DNA of 59,571 bases. Source: Ruminococcus flavefaciens MA2007. Its GTDB lineage: Bacteria > Bacillota > Clostridia > Oscillospirales > Ruminococcaceae. The translations under genes and the position numbers were made by a program. Position 1 is the stretch's first letter. Every line of letters begins with the position of its first letter. Where the stretch lies: positions 9,304-68,874 of the forward strand of contig NZ_KK211357.1 of assembly GCF_000621845.1 (NCBI RefSeq), given 5' to 3'. Shown here one piece after another: positions 51,197 through 59,011 of this stretch. Under the pieces are notes generated by a model that saw only the letters and a list, made by a program, of their open reading frames with translations, made no database searches and was not told the DNA's origin.

Positions 51197-52204
51197 ATGG
51201 AAAAAGCAGTTGCACCTCAGAAATATGCCGACAAATATATAGAGCTCCATCTGCATCTGGACGGCGCAGTAACAACTGATATAGCTCGAAAATTAGCAAA
51301 AATACAGGGCATTCCCCTTCCGCAGGACGATTCAGAGCTTGAAAAACAGCTAACCGTTCCAAATGGCTGCGAAAATCTGAATGATTTTCTGAAATGCTTT
51401 GCTCTGCCGCTGTCTTTCATGCAGACGAAAGAGGGGCTCAGCGAAGCAGTCAGACTTGTTTCGGAGAATATCCGCTCACAGGGCGTTGTCTATGCGGAAA
51501 TACGCTTTGCGCCTCAGCTCCATACAGAAAAGGGCATGACGCAGGAGGACGCAGTAAAGGCTGCTCTCAAAGGCATATCCGAAACCGAGCTCAAGGTCAA
51601 TCTGATACTGTGCTGTTTGCGCGGAGAGGGAAACGAGGCTGCCAACGACGAAACAGTCGAGCTGGCAAAGAAATACCTTGTAAAGGACGGCGGCGTTGTG
51701 GCAATTGACCTCGCAGGCGCAGAAGCCCTTTTCCCTACTGAAAAATACCGCGAACTGTTCAAAAAAGCAAAGGAAGCAAATATTCCTTTCACCATACACG
51801 CAGGCGAAGCCGACGGTGCAGACAGCGTAAAGCTCGCCGCTGAGTTCGGAGCGAGCCGTATCGGACACGGCGTCAGAAGCTATGAGCAGCCTGCGGTCAT
51901 CGAAATGCTGAAAGAAAAAGGCATAGCTCTTGAAATGTGTCCCACAAGCAACCGTCAGACTCATGCAGTTGAGGATATGTCTCAGTATCCGTTTATGGAT
52001 TATCTCAGCAAAGGTCTTGCTGTAACGCTGAACACCGACGATATGGGTATCGAAGGAACTACTCTGGCAGATGAATTCCGCTATATGGAAAAGAACTTCG
52101 GTCTGACTGCCCGGCAGGAAAAACAGCTGCTTGAGAACGCCGTTGATTCTGCCTTTACAACTGACGAAGTGAAGAAACAGCTCAGAAAAGAACTTGGGCT
52201 GTAA
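51197..52204 (+). CDS. add: Adenosine deaminase
   Basis: A 335-residue metal-dependent deaminase that converts adenosine to inosine in the cytosol for purine salvage. Zinc and catalytic residues are present: HLHLDGAV at the N-terminus, HAGE with catalytic Glu near GHGVR, and LNTDDMG at the end of the barrel. Length is normal. GAAAGGAG lies before the ATG. Co-transcription with DUF4003 is likely. Confidence 0.93.
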   Translation: MEKAVAPQKYADKYIELHLHLDGAVTTDIARKLAKIQGIPLPQDDSELEKQLTVPNGCENLNDFLKCFALPLSFMQTKEGLSEAVRLVSENIRSQGVVYAEIRFAPQLHTEKGMTQEDAVKAALKGISETELKVNLILCCLRGEGNEAANDETVELAKKYLVKDGGVVAIDLAGAEALFPTEKYRELFKKAKEANIPFTIHAGEADGADSVKLAAEFGASRIGHGVRSYEQPAVIEMLKEKGIALEMCPTSNRQTHAVEDMSQYPFMDYLSKGLAVTLNTDDMGIEGTTLADEFRYMEKNFGLTARQEKQLLENAVDSAFTTDEVKKQLRKELGL

Positions 52205-52326
52205 AATCAATGCGCTATTGCCTGAACGAAGAAATACAGCAAATTTCATGTAAATCCGCCGCTATAAACAACATAATTATATGCTTCTTAATTCTTGTTT
52301 ATGATTGTGATTTTTATAATTGTTTC

Positions 52327-52355
52327 TTGACAAACTGATTGCTCAATGATATAAT
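52327..52355 (+). promoter_or_regulatory. Consensus sigma-A promoter of the adenylate-forming enzyme gene
   Basis: TTGACA (52327-52332), 17 bp, TATAAT (52350-52355). The leader of about 105 nt contains GAGTG/CACTC as a small hairpin; no known riboswitch is recognised. Confidence 0.9.
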
Positions 52356-52466
52356 GTAAACGTGTTGTGTGCAGATACTGCTATATAATGTTTGATCGAG
52401 TGTGGGAACTTAATCACTCCATAGATACATAGCTTAATCAGCACAAAAATCTATAAAGGAGCTAAA

Positions 52467-53954
52467 ATGAATAATACCATTCTTAGCGTAATTTCGGGTT
52501 ACGCAGTTACAAAATCCAATCGAATTGCTGTTATATCAAATAAAGAACAGCTTACATATTCAGAATTCTGGAAAGAAATCTGCAGAGCAGCTCATTTTTT
52601 CAGAGAAAACGGCATAAATAAGGGGGATTTGGTCGCCATAAAAGCTGCACAGAGTTCGAGCTATTTAATCTGCTACTACGGATTACAGCTTGCAGGCGCT
52701 GTTCCATGTGCTCTTGAACAAAATATGCCATCAAGTTCAACAGTACAAGTTGCCTTAAAATTGAAAACAGTTGCTGTTATTTCCGAAAGAATTGCCATAA
52801 ATGATCTACCTGATAATCTGAAATATTTCTCAATGCAGGAAATTCGTTCAAAAAGCAGCTCACTTGCAGATGACATGAGCGGTCTTGAATTTCCGTCTGA
52901 AAATGACACACAGATCATCATGTTTACAACAGGTACAACAGGCGCATCAAAGGGTGTTGAAATTTCATTCAAAGCAATGGGGGCATCTGAACAAAAAATC
53001 GCTGATTTCCTTGATATGAAGTACTACGCTGAGCATGGTGTGTTTATTACTCCTACTCCGCTTAATCACGCAAAGGGAATATGGGAAACAGGAGGAATGC
53101 TCCGCAGCGGAGGAACAGTTTACATCCTTCGTGGAATGGCTGATTTAAAGGCATACTTCAAGGCACTTGACTATCCGTGTGAAAAATTGGTCCTTTCACT
53201 TGTTCCCGCAAATCTCAGAATCCTTATAACTATGGTACCTGATGAATTTGCAAAATATGCTGACAAAATAGGCGACATCAAGCTCGGTACAGCACCATTG
53301 CTTGAGCATGATAAGGAGCTTGCAATGAAATTGCTCCCGAATACTAATTTTCACAACGCATACGGTTCATCTGAGGCAGGTATTCTCTCAAATCTTGTTT
53401 TCAATAAGCATAAAGGTCTTGAATACTGCATAGGACAGCTTTTGTCGAATAATGAAGCAATTGTTGTAGATGATGAGCGTAAGCCGATAAAATCATCTAA
53501 GGAAAACATGGGCAAACTTGCATTCAGAAGCAATTCAGTAATGAAAGGCTACTACAACGAGCCTGAGCTTACAGCTGAAATTCTTGAAGATGGAATAGTC
53601 TATACAAATGATTTCGGCTATGTTGATGAAAACGGCTTTGTATTTGTAAGAGGACGTGCTGATGATGTTATCAACACAGGCGGACTTAAGGTTGCGCCGG
53701 AGGAGGTTGAGTCAGCCGCTATCCGCATTGAAGGAATAAAGGATTGTATCTGTATTGCAGAAAAAAATGAGCTTTACGGCAATTCACTTAAACTTCTTGT
53801 TGTAATGAAAGAAAAGGGCACTATGGATGCATACGAAATCCGCCGTCAGCTTTCACACAGCCTTGAGCCTTACAAAACTCCTAATAAGATCGAAGAGGTT
53901 GATGAGGTTGCAAGAACCTACAACGGAAAGATGAACAGAAAATTTTATAGATAA
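52467..53954 (+). CDS. ANL-superfamily adenylate-forming ligase
   Basis: A 495-residue AMP-dependent synthetase/ligase that activates a carboxylic acid with ATP, usually onto CoA or a carrier. Core motifs: A3 phosphate loop MFTTGTTGASKG, A5 NAYGSSEAG, A7/A8 YTNDFGYVDENGFVFVRGRADDVINTGGLKV and the A10 Lys in ARTYNGKMNRK. No fused carrier domain. Neighbours give no substrate clue. AAAGGAG lies before the ATG. It ends at a strong terminator, beyond which is an IS element. Confidence 0.9.
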   Translation: MNNTILSVISGYAVTKSNRIAVISNKEQLTYSEFWKEICRAAHFFRENGINKGDLVAIKAAQSSSYLICYYGLQLAGAVPCALEQNMPSSSTVQVALKLKTVAVISERIAINDLPDNLKYFSMQEIRSKSSSLADDMSGLEFPSENDTQIIMFTTGTTGASKGVEISFKAMGASEQKIADFLDMKYYAEHGVFITPTPLNHAKGIWETGGMLRSGGTVYILRGMADLKAYFKALDYPCEKLVLSLVPANLRILITMVPDEFAKYADKIGDIKLGTAPLLEHDKELAMKLLPNTNFHNAYGSSEAGILSNLVFNKHKGLEYCIGQLLSNNEAIVVDDERKPIKSSKENMGKLAFRSNSVMKGYYNEPELTAEILEDGIVYTNDFGYVDENGFVFVRGRADDVINTGGLKVAPEEVESAAIRIEGIKDCICIAEKNELYGNSLKLLVVMKEKGTMDAYEIRRQLSHSLEPYKTPNKIEEVDEVARTYNGKMNRKFYR

Positions 53955-53965
53955 GATAATTTTAT

Positions 53966-54026
53966 CCTGAATCCGTGAGTCTGATTGCCTGAAATGGGCT
54001 AATCTCAACACGGATTCAGGCTTTTT
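53966..54026 (+). terminator. Intrinsic terminator
   Basis: CCTGAATCCGTG pairs with CACGGATTCAGG around a 31-nt loop, followed by CTTTTT. Confidence 0.88.
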
Positions 54027-54151
54027 AGTAGCTTCATGTTCCTAATACGGGTTTGCTTTCATTCTTTGAAGTGTTATACTGAAAGAGCAGTCGACAAACA
54101 CCCAAAAAACTGGTAGAATATAAATAACAAAACCGGAAAGGGAAAACGACT

Positions 54152-54427
54152 ATGAAGTACAGTAAAGAATTCAAAGAAGAAGCATTAAAGCTCTCGGATG
54201 AGATTGGACTGAAAAAGGCTGCTCAGCAGCTAGGTATCCAGTATTACACACTCTCAGACTGGCGTACAAAGCGAAATGCTGCTGCCAAAGCTAAAAAGTA
54301 TCAGATGACCGATGATGAAGCAAAGCTGCGTATTACGGAGCTTGAGCGTGAAAATGCCGAGCTTCGCAAAGCAAATGATATTCTCAAGGACGCACTCGGT
54401 TTTTTCGCAAAAGACCGGAAGAAGTAA
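54152..54427 (+). CDS. IS3-family transposase OrfA
   Basis: A 91-residue protein with a helix-turn-helix (about residues 1-45, FKEEALKLSDEIGLKKAAQQLGIQYYTLSDW) and a leucine-zipper-like helix (ITELERENAELRKANDILKDAL). It binds the IS ends and is the N-terminal part of the frameshift product OrfAB. AAAGGGAAAACG precedes the ATG. Confidence 0.92.
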   Translation: MKYSKEFKEEALKLSDEIGLKKAAQQLGIQYYTLSDWRTKRNAAAKAKKYQMTDDEAKLRITELERENAELRKANDILKDALGFFAKDRKK

Positions 54428-55317
54428 AGACAAGCGAACGTCACCTGTTCGTCAATGAGTTCCGTAGCAAGTACGGAGCGAAAGCAATATGCAGATTTCT
54501 GAAAATAAGCGAATCAGGCTATTATCGCTGGCTCAGGAATCAGGGCAAGCCCGGTGCAAGGCAGCTTCTTCTGGTCAAAATACAAGGAATTCTTTCAGAG
54601 CATCCAGATAACAAGAATTACGGAGTCAGAAGGATGCAGACAGCTCTTGCACAGCGAGGCACTCATGTAAGCCTCAGGACGGTATACCGCACTATGAGCG
54701 AAGTCGGGCTCATTCACAGGCATCGCAGACCTCACGGTATCACAAAGGCTGATACTGAAACCCAGAACAGAGAAAATCTGATCAAAAGAAATTTCAGTGC
54801 AGACAAGCCGATGAAAAAGCTGCTGACGGATATCACCGAGGTTCAATGCGCTGACGGGAAACTATATGTTTCGCCTGTCCTCGACTGCTTCAACGGCGAG
54901 ATCGTAGCTCTTGAAATGCGTGATAATATGAAGAAAGAACTCTGCATAGATACCGTAAAACAGCTGCGTGAGAAGTACGGCAGGCTCGACGGAACGGTCC
55001 TTCACAGTGACCGTTGCTGCCAGTACACAAGCTATGCATTCCGCAGGGAGCTTGTAACAAATGGGCTCATTCAAAGCCTCAGCGGCACTGCTCATTGCTA
55101 TGACAACGCCCGTATGGAGAGCTTCTTTGCCACACTGAAAAAAGAAAAGCTGTATCAGATACCTACATACCGAATGAAGCGAGAAGAGGTCAAAACTGTT
55201 ATCTTCCGTTACATCTTCGGCTACTACAATACGCAAAGGATCAATAGCTTCAATGAAGGTGGTCTCCCACCTGTGGCACTAAGGACTTCAACTGGGCTGG
55301 CTCACCACGCTGCCTGA
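54397..55317 (+). CDS. IS3-family transposase OrfB (DDE integrase), made by -1 frameshift
   Basis: The reading frame continues from OrfA by a -1 shift at T-TTT-TTC (54400-54406). About 306 residues: an HTH_21-like region (YGVRRMQTALAQRG) and the rve integrase core with Asp in LTDITEV, Asp in LHSDRCCQYTS and Glu in NARMESFFATLKKE. The residue after SDR is Cys; the second copy and nearly all IS3 transposases have Gly there (SDRG). The change is next to the catalytic Asp and may lower activity. Otherwise intact. Confidence 0.9.
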   Translation, partial: RFFRKRPEEVKTSERHLFVNEFRSKYGAKAICRFLKISESGYYRWLRNQGKPGARQLLLVKIQGILSEHPDNKNYGVRRMQTALAQRGTHVSLRTVYRTMSEVGLIHRHRRPHGITKADTETQNRENLIKRNFSADKPMKKLLTDITEVQCADGKLYVSPVLDCFNGEIVALEMRDNMKKELCIDTVKQLREKYGRLDGTVLHSDRCCQYTSYAFRRELVTNGLIQSLSGTAHCYDNARMESFFATLKKEKLYQIPTYRMKREEVKTVIFRYIFGYYNTQRINSFNEGGLPPVALRTSTGLAHHAA

Positions 55318-55368
55318 CTCCTGCCTATCCAAGATTTTGGGTATTCTCTGACTGCACATTTCTTGACA

Positions 55369-55706
55369 ATTACAGTGTTTTTACTAACTTTCTGAGTGCA
55401 AATATGGAATTTATAAATGCAATCAGAATACAAGAAAACCACTTGAAATCAGGATTTTCTCGAATTCAAGCGGTTTATAATTTGCCAAAGTACGCCAATT
55501 TTGATACAACCAGAAGGGCGTTTTCTTTTGGTACCTCGCGATTTCTTTTGCTATACCACGAATTCTTTTGGTTGTTGCGTTTTCTTTTGGTATATGCCGT
55601 TTTCTTTTGGTCTATAAGGATTCACACTTATATAGCTGTGTATCGCAATGTATTAGTAATATGATTTAATATTAAATTCAAAAGTTACATTCTCTGATTA
55701 CAAAAC
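55369..55706. other. Gene-free region with a stem-loop and phased direct repeats
   Basis: Between the IS and a terminator. AACCACTTGAA near 55437-55447 is repeated inverted as TTCAAGCGGTT near 55465-55476, giving a stem-loop. Five phased repeats follow and are listed separately. The open frame across it is low-complexity Phe/Leu and has no ribosome binding site. Confidence 0.6.
55521..55610 (+). repeat. Five 11-bp direct repeats with 20-bp period
   Basis: TTTTCTTTTGG and variants begin at 55521, 55541 (ATTTCTTTTGC), 55561 (AATTCTTTTGG), 55580 and 55600, that is at steps of 20, 20, 19 and 20 bp. Each is preceded by CG or GCG and most are followed by TATA or TACC. The period is not a multiple of three, so this is not a coding repeat. 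It is close to two helical turns, which suits repeated protein binding on one DNA face. Confidence 0.8.
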
Positions 55707-55707
55707 T

Positions 55708-55744
55708 GCTCCCTGTGCTTATTGACACAGGGAGCTTTTTATTT
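55708..55744. terminator. Bidirectional intrinsic terminator
   Basis: GCTCCCTGTG (55708-55717) pairs with CACAGGGAGC (55726-55735), with a T-run on the plus side. Confidence 0.88.
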
Positions 55745-55760
55745 TCTATGTGGTACAAAT

Positions 55761-56801
55761 TCACTGGGAAGACATTTCGTTAAAAATGTTGATGTAATAA
55801 TCATAGTCCTTTAAATCTTTAGCACTGAAATTGACCTTTTCTGTATCCATCAGTATAATATCATTATTGTCTTTTATTTCAAATGACACGCCAACTTCAT
55901 CTATTATTCCTATTTTCTCTTTATCAGGATTTTGATAGTAATAAAAATCTATATATGTTAAGCGTTTTGAATGTGCATAGATGTTGTTTTTCATTATCGA
56001 ACCGTCAACCATATAACCATTCACATATGAATCTTTACTATCTATATATATATCATTATCTGTATTATTCTCAACGTAAACCCAGATCGATGCACTGTCT
56101 AAGTCAAACCCGTCATTTTCAGTTGCAATGATCTTTATTCCGCCCTGATCAAATAATGTTATACCATCTACATCAGTTTTATCCTTTTCTACTTCAATGT
56201 CAGATGCATTAATAGTAATCCAGTCTGATTCCTGTATTACATTATATGAACCAGATTCAAACAAAGAAAATCTAAGCCTTATTTCGCCTATTTTGAAGGC
56301 TTTTTCTATATAATCCGATTGAGGATGAAATCCTATTTCAAAATCTGATTTTTCTCCTGCCTTCAACGAAAGCTGAGAATACGAGTGACAAATATAATCA
56401 TTTACTATAATATCCCCACATTTTAAATCAAAGGCTTCTTCTGATTTGTTTTCAACATATACCTTTATGCTTTCGTCATACCTATCATATACGATAAATT
56501 CTTTGGCAGTGATTTTTACCGTTTCATTATCCACAAGGACCTGTTCTTCTATAGTAGGCATATCAGAAATTTTTTTCCTGGGATAGCGAGTTGATAATTC
56601 GATATTTGTTGTTGATTCTGTGGTTATAAGTTCACTCTTTGCTGCAGTTTCTGTAGTTATAATTTCATTCTGTTCAGCAGTCGTTTCTGTGACTGTTACA
56701 TCGGTTTTACTGTTCCTTCTGTTTGATGCACAGCTTGTGATCATGGCTGTACAAAGGCTTAATTCAACGATGATCTCAAATATTTTTGATATATTTTTCA
56801 T
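55761..56801 (-). CDS. Putative lipoprotein of unknown function
   Basis: 346 residues. A type II signal peptide ends at the lipobox ITSC (about residue 24). A Thr/Glu-rich linker (about 30-75) is followed by two related beta-rich domains of about 130 residues, each with a VYVEN(K/N) strand, a GDI/DSY-N-x-Y turn and aromatic-rich ends. The duplicated units resemble immunoglobulin-like domains found in Firmicute lipoproteins. It would sit on the outer membrane face. AAAGGAGC precedes the ATG. It lies between the two IS copies. Confidence 0.78.
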   Translation of the reverse strand: MKNISKIFEIIVELSLCTAMITSCASNRRNSKTDVTVTETTAEQNEIITTETAAKSELITTESTTNIELSTRYPRKKISDMPTIEEQVLVDNETVKITAKEFIVYDRYDESIKVYVENKSEEAFDLKCGDIIVNDYICHSYSQLSLKAGEKSDFEIGFHPQSDYIEKAFKIGEIRLRFSLFESGSYNVIQESDWITINASDIEVEKDKTDVDGITLFDQGGIKIIATENDGFDLDSASIWVYVENNTDNDIYIDSKDSYVNGYMVDGSIMKNNIYAHSKRLTYIDFYYYQNPDKEKIGIIDEVGVSFEIKDNNDIILMDTEKVNFSAKDLKDYDYYINIFNEMSSQ

Positions 56802-57015
56802 TTACAATCGCTCCTTTCTTCAAGAACCTCTGCTGCAAGGATATACATATTGCTGATCTGACCTTATTGCTATCTGGCATGACACTATTATAGCACCGTT
56901 AAGGAGGTGATTCAATAAAAAAGGAGTTTTTTAAATATATTGTAAAAAATTCGTAATAATAATGACAGCCATCTCAAGTTATTTAAGTGAAAGTGAAAAC
57001 AGTCACAAGATTCGC
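56802..57015. other. Short AT-rich intergenic region
   Basis: It probably carries the promoter of the lipoprotein gene; a TATAATAG-type box on the minus strand near 56890 is the best candidate. No gene is seen. Confidence 0.35.
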
Positions 57016-57257
57016 TCAAAAATCAACTATGGTATTGCATTTTTTATTTAAATCACTTTCATCTCCAAAAGCGCCATATACTATTAATGCCTCACGAAGA
57101 TCGTCTAAAAATGATTCTTCATTGCAATACGAAACAACATTATCTATCAGACAGCGTTCAGGGATACTCCAGCGAACCGTGTAATCATCTATAAATTTCT
57201 GAGTAAGCTGAACAATTTAGCTTTTACTGTTCCAAATAAATATAAATACTCTTTCAT
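57016..57257 (-). pseudogene. Small gene broken by a one-base frameshift
   Basis: From an ATG at 57257 the frame reads MKEYLYLFGTVKAK and then hits a stop after about eight more codons. In the neighbouring frame a good protein sequence continues without a break: IVQLTQKFIDDYTVRWSIPE, then CLIDNVVSYCNEESFLDDLR and further to a stop at 57016-57018. Adding one A to the AAA tract at 57216-57218 joins both into one protein of about 80 residues. It is not a family I know. It shares an upstream regulatory block with the SH3 lipoprotein gene. It could be a pseudogene, a sequencing error or a slippage switch. Confidence 0.6.
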
Positions 57258-57290
57258 ACTTTGATTATATAATAGCATATTTTTTAGCTT

Positions 57291-57319
57291 TGTGCGCAGA
57301 ATCACAAATTTGTAATCGC
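57291..57319 (-). promoter_or_regulatory. Shared 29-nt operator-like block, copy 1
   Basis: It contains the dyad GAATCACAAATTTGTAATC (57299-57317) and is 24/29 identical to the block at 58457. It stands 29 bp upstream of a TATAAT box (complement of 57264-57269) of the broken small gene. Confidence 0.65.
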
Positions 57320-57412
57320 AGGACAATAAAAAACAGTCCACGGCTTTTGTTTTCACCGTGAACTGTCTGATAATTCCCATAATCATGCTTATTTTTCAAA
57401 TATCAAAAGTCA

Positions 57413-58375
57413 TCACTGAACATCTATGATCTTCCATCTTTCGTCTTCCCTAATAACATCCACAACAACTATTATATCAGAACCATAACAGTTAGCTCTC
57501 AGCTTAATAGAGTACCCTTCTTCATAATTCTCCGATGCAACGATAACAGGCGTATCGTTGTAGAATGAATATATTCCGCCTATAGGACGATATTCAAGAT
57601 AGAGTTCACCATTGACATCTATACACTTGGAATTGGACGAACCATAGAGGTTATCGTATCTGCTGCTGATATATGACTCTGTCATATATGTAGTGAAGTA
57701 ATTGCGTATATCCGCTGTTGAGCGGAACGAGCCGTCTACCACCTTATGATAGATATTACCATTTTCAGATACATACTCCTGAGTCGTGTCTGTATTGAGA
57801 CCACAACTTGTCATAAGTTCATCAGCAAAATTAAGAGCATCTCTTATTTCTACAGCTTCAGCAACTGTCGGTGCAGGAGCTACGTTAATACCAGCTGATG
57901 CATTTCCCATGTACGACTCAATCTCCTTTATATAGTCTGCGCTTACGTAACCTGATTTGCCGTTATAGCTTGTGCAGTACCAACCAGCTTTTCCGCATGA
58001 GTAAACATCTATCTGAGTTTTATCGGGGATAGTACCGATTATATCTGCTGTGGGAAACGGCTCATTTCTAAGGTTAAGAACGTCTCCCTGAGTATCAACA
58101 TATCCGCCGAACAAACGCTCCTCTTCTTTCAGGTCAAGATTGCTGTTTGCTGCATCATTGGCAGTTGTTTCGGATTTTGCTGAGTCCTTTGACTTTTCTG
58201 CCCCATTTGCAGCAGTGGTCGCTGTCTTTTCGTCTTTTGCTGAATCTGCTATAGTTGTTACAGCTACCTTTGTGGTAGCTTTGCTTTCAGATGTTCCGCC
58301 ATTTTCTGTGCTTCCGCATGAGACCATAGAAATCAACATTGTAAGTATTGCCAAACAAAAAAACATTTTTTTCAT
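57413..58375 (-). CDS. SH3b-domain lipoprotein
   Basis: 320 residues from the ATG at 58375 with GAGG upstream. Lipoprotein signal with lipobox MVSC (about residue 20), an Ala/Thr/Lys linker (about 25-85), a bacterial SH3 domain (about 95-160, LNLRNEPFPTADIIGTIPDKTQIDVYS and GWYCTSYNGKSGYVSADYI) and a C-terminal domain (about 175-320) of mixed strands and helices. SH3b domains bind cell-wall peptides, so it may be anchored by lipid and touch peptidoglycan. The C-terminal domain is not recognised. It lies between the IS copies and has the shared operator block upstream. Confidence 0.85.
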   Translation of the reverse strand: MKKMFFCLAILTMLISMVSCGSTENGGTSESKATTKVAVTTIADSAKDEKTATTAANGAEKSKDSAKSETTANDAANSNLDLKEEERLFGGYVDTQGDVLNLRNEPFPTADIIGTIPDKTQIDVYSCGKAGWYCTSYNGKSGYVSADYIKEIESYMGNASAGINVAPAPTVAEAVEIRDALNFADELMTSCGLNTDTTQEYVSENGNIYHKVVDGSFRSTADIRNYFTTYMTESYISSRYDNLYGSSNSKCIDVNGELYLEYRPIGGIYSFYNDTPVIVASENYEEGYSIKLRANCYGSDIIVVVDVIREDERWKIIDVQ

Positions 58376-58456
58376 AATCATTACCTCATTCACTAAATAT
58401 TTTATTAGTATCTGTTTTCCTTAGTGTGATTATATTATATCACATTATTTTCATTC

Positions 58457-58485
58457 TGTGTTCAGAATTACAAATCTGTAATCAC
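58457..58485 (-). promoter_or_regulatory. Shared 29-nt operator-like block, copy 2
   Basis: It contains the dyad GAATTACAAATCTGTAATC (58465-58483). It stands 30 bp upstream of a TATAAT box (complement of 58429-58434) before the SH3b lipoprotein gene. Confidence 0.65.
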
Positions 58486-59011
58486 TTTTTCGGCAGCCTG
58501 TGAATAACATTACGTCAGCCACATTTGCATAGTAGTCGAGCCAAAGGAGATTTTCGTTATTATCGGTGTAGAACATGGCACTGCCATTATTATAATTTTC
58601 CGTATTTGAGCTCTAACTGTCTTCGGTATAAACATAATCCGCATTTACTCACACTTCATACCGCAGCAATGCTGCGGTATGTTTATATCTTTATGTATTA
58701 TAAAACCTCAAATTCGTACTATATTGCTATATAGCGACACTTGTTGCGCTAAGTTAACATCAGCTTTTTTAAACACACAACAAAAATTGTTTTATTTTTT
58801 TATTAAGGTACATTTGGTGTACATTTCAAATTTTGAGCATATAATCAAAAAATATAGCTGCTCGCAAGATGGTATAAAATTCATCCTGTGAGCAGTTCTT
58901 TATAATCGATATAAGCCTATATTCAGGCAAAAATAAAAAGACACTATATTTTGCAATATAGTGCCAAAATTCTGTAAATTTATGACTAAAGAGATGACAT
59001 ACGACTGGAAT
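58486..59011. other. AT-rich region with three small hairpins, no gene
   Basis: ATACCGCAGCAATGCTGCGG is a perfect short hairpin near 58660-58681. CTGCTCGCA/TGTGAGCAG pairs near 58859-58895. CACTATATTTTGCAATATAG is a near-perfect palindrome near 58941-58962. The short open frames here lack ribosome binding sites. Confidence 0.5.

Larger units (their letters stand above)
54072..55368 (+). mobile_element. IS3-family insertion sequence, complete copy
   Basis: About 1.3 kb. It has orfA and orfB in the -1 frame with a T-TTT-TTC slippery site. Ends: TGTTATACTGAAAGAGCAGT on the left and, read inverted, TGTCAAGAAATGTGCAGTCA on the right, sharing GCAGTC and a following ACCCAAAA block. The right end is fixed by comparison with the second copy at 59012. 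No clear target duplication is seen, so the boundaries are approximate. Confidence 0.85.

Noticed and set aside
52356..52466. Riboswitch in the leader of the adenylate-forming enzyme gene
   Set aside because: Only one small GAGTG/CACTC hairpin is seen, with no recognisable aptamer.
55521..55610. CRISPR array
   Set aside because: Units of 11 bp with about 9 bp between them are far too short, and no cas genes are present.
55404..55664. 86-codon Phe-rich open frame over the phased repeats
   Set aside because: No ribosome binding site, and the 20-bp period breaks the codon phase, so repeated peptides do not result.
57189..57386. 65-codon minus-strand open frame as an intact gene
   Set aside because: Its first 43 codons cover the shared operator and the -10 box; only the part from the ATG at 57257 is plausible and it is frameshifted.
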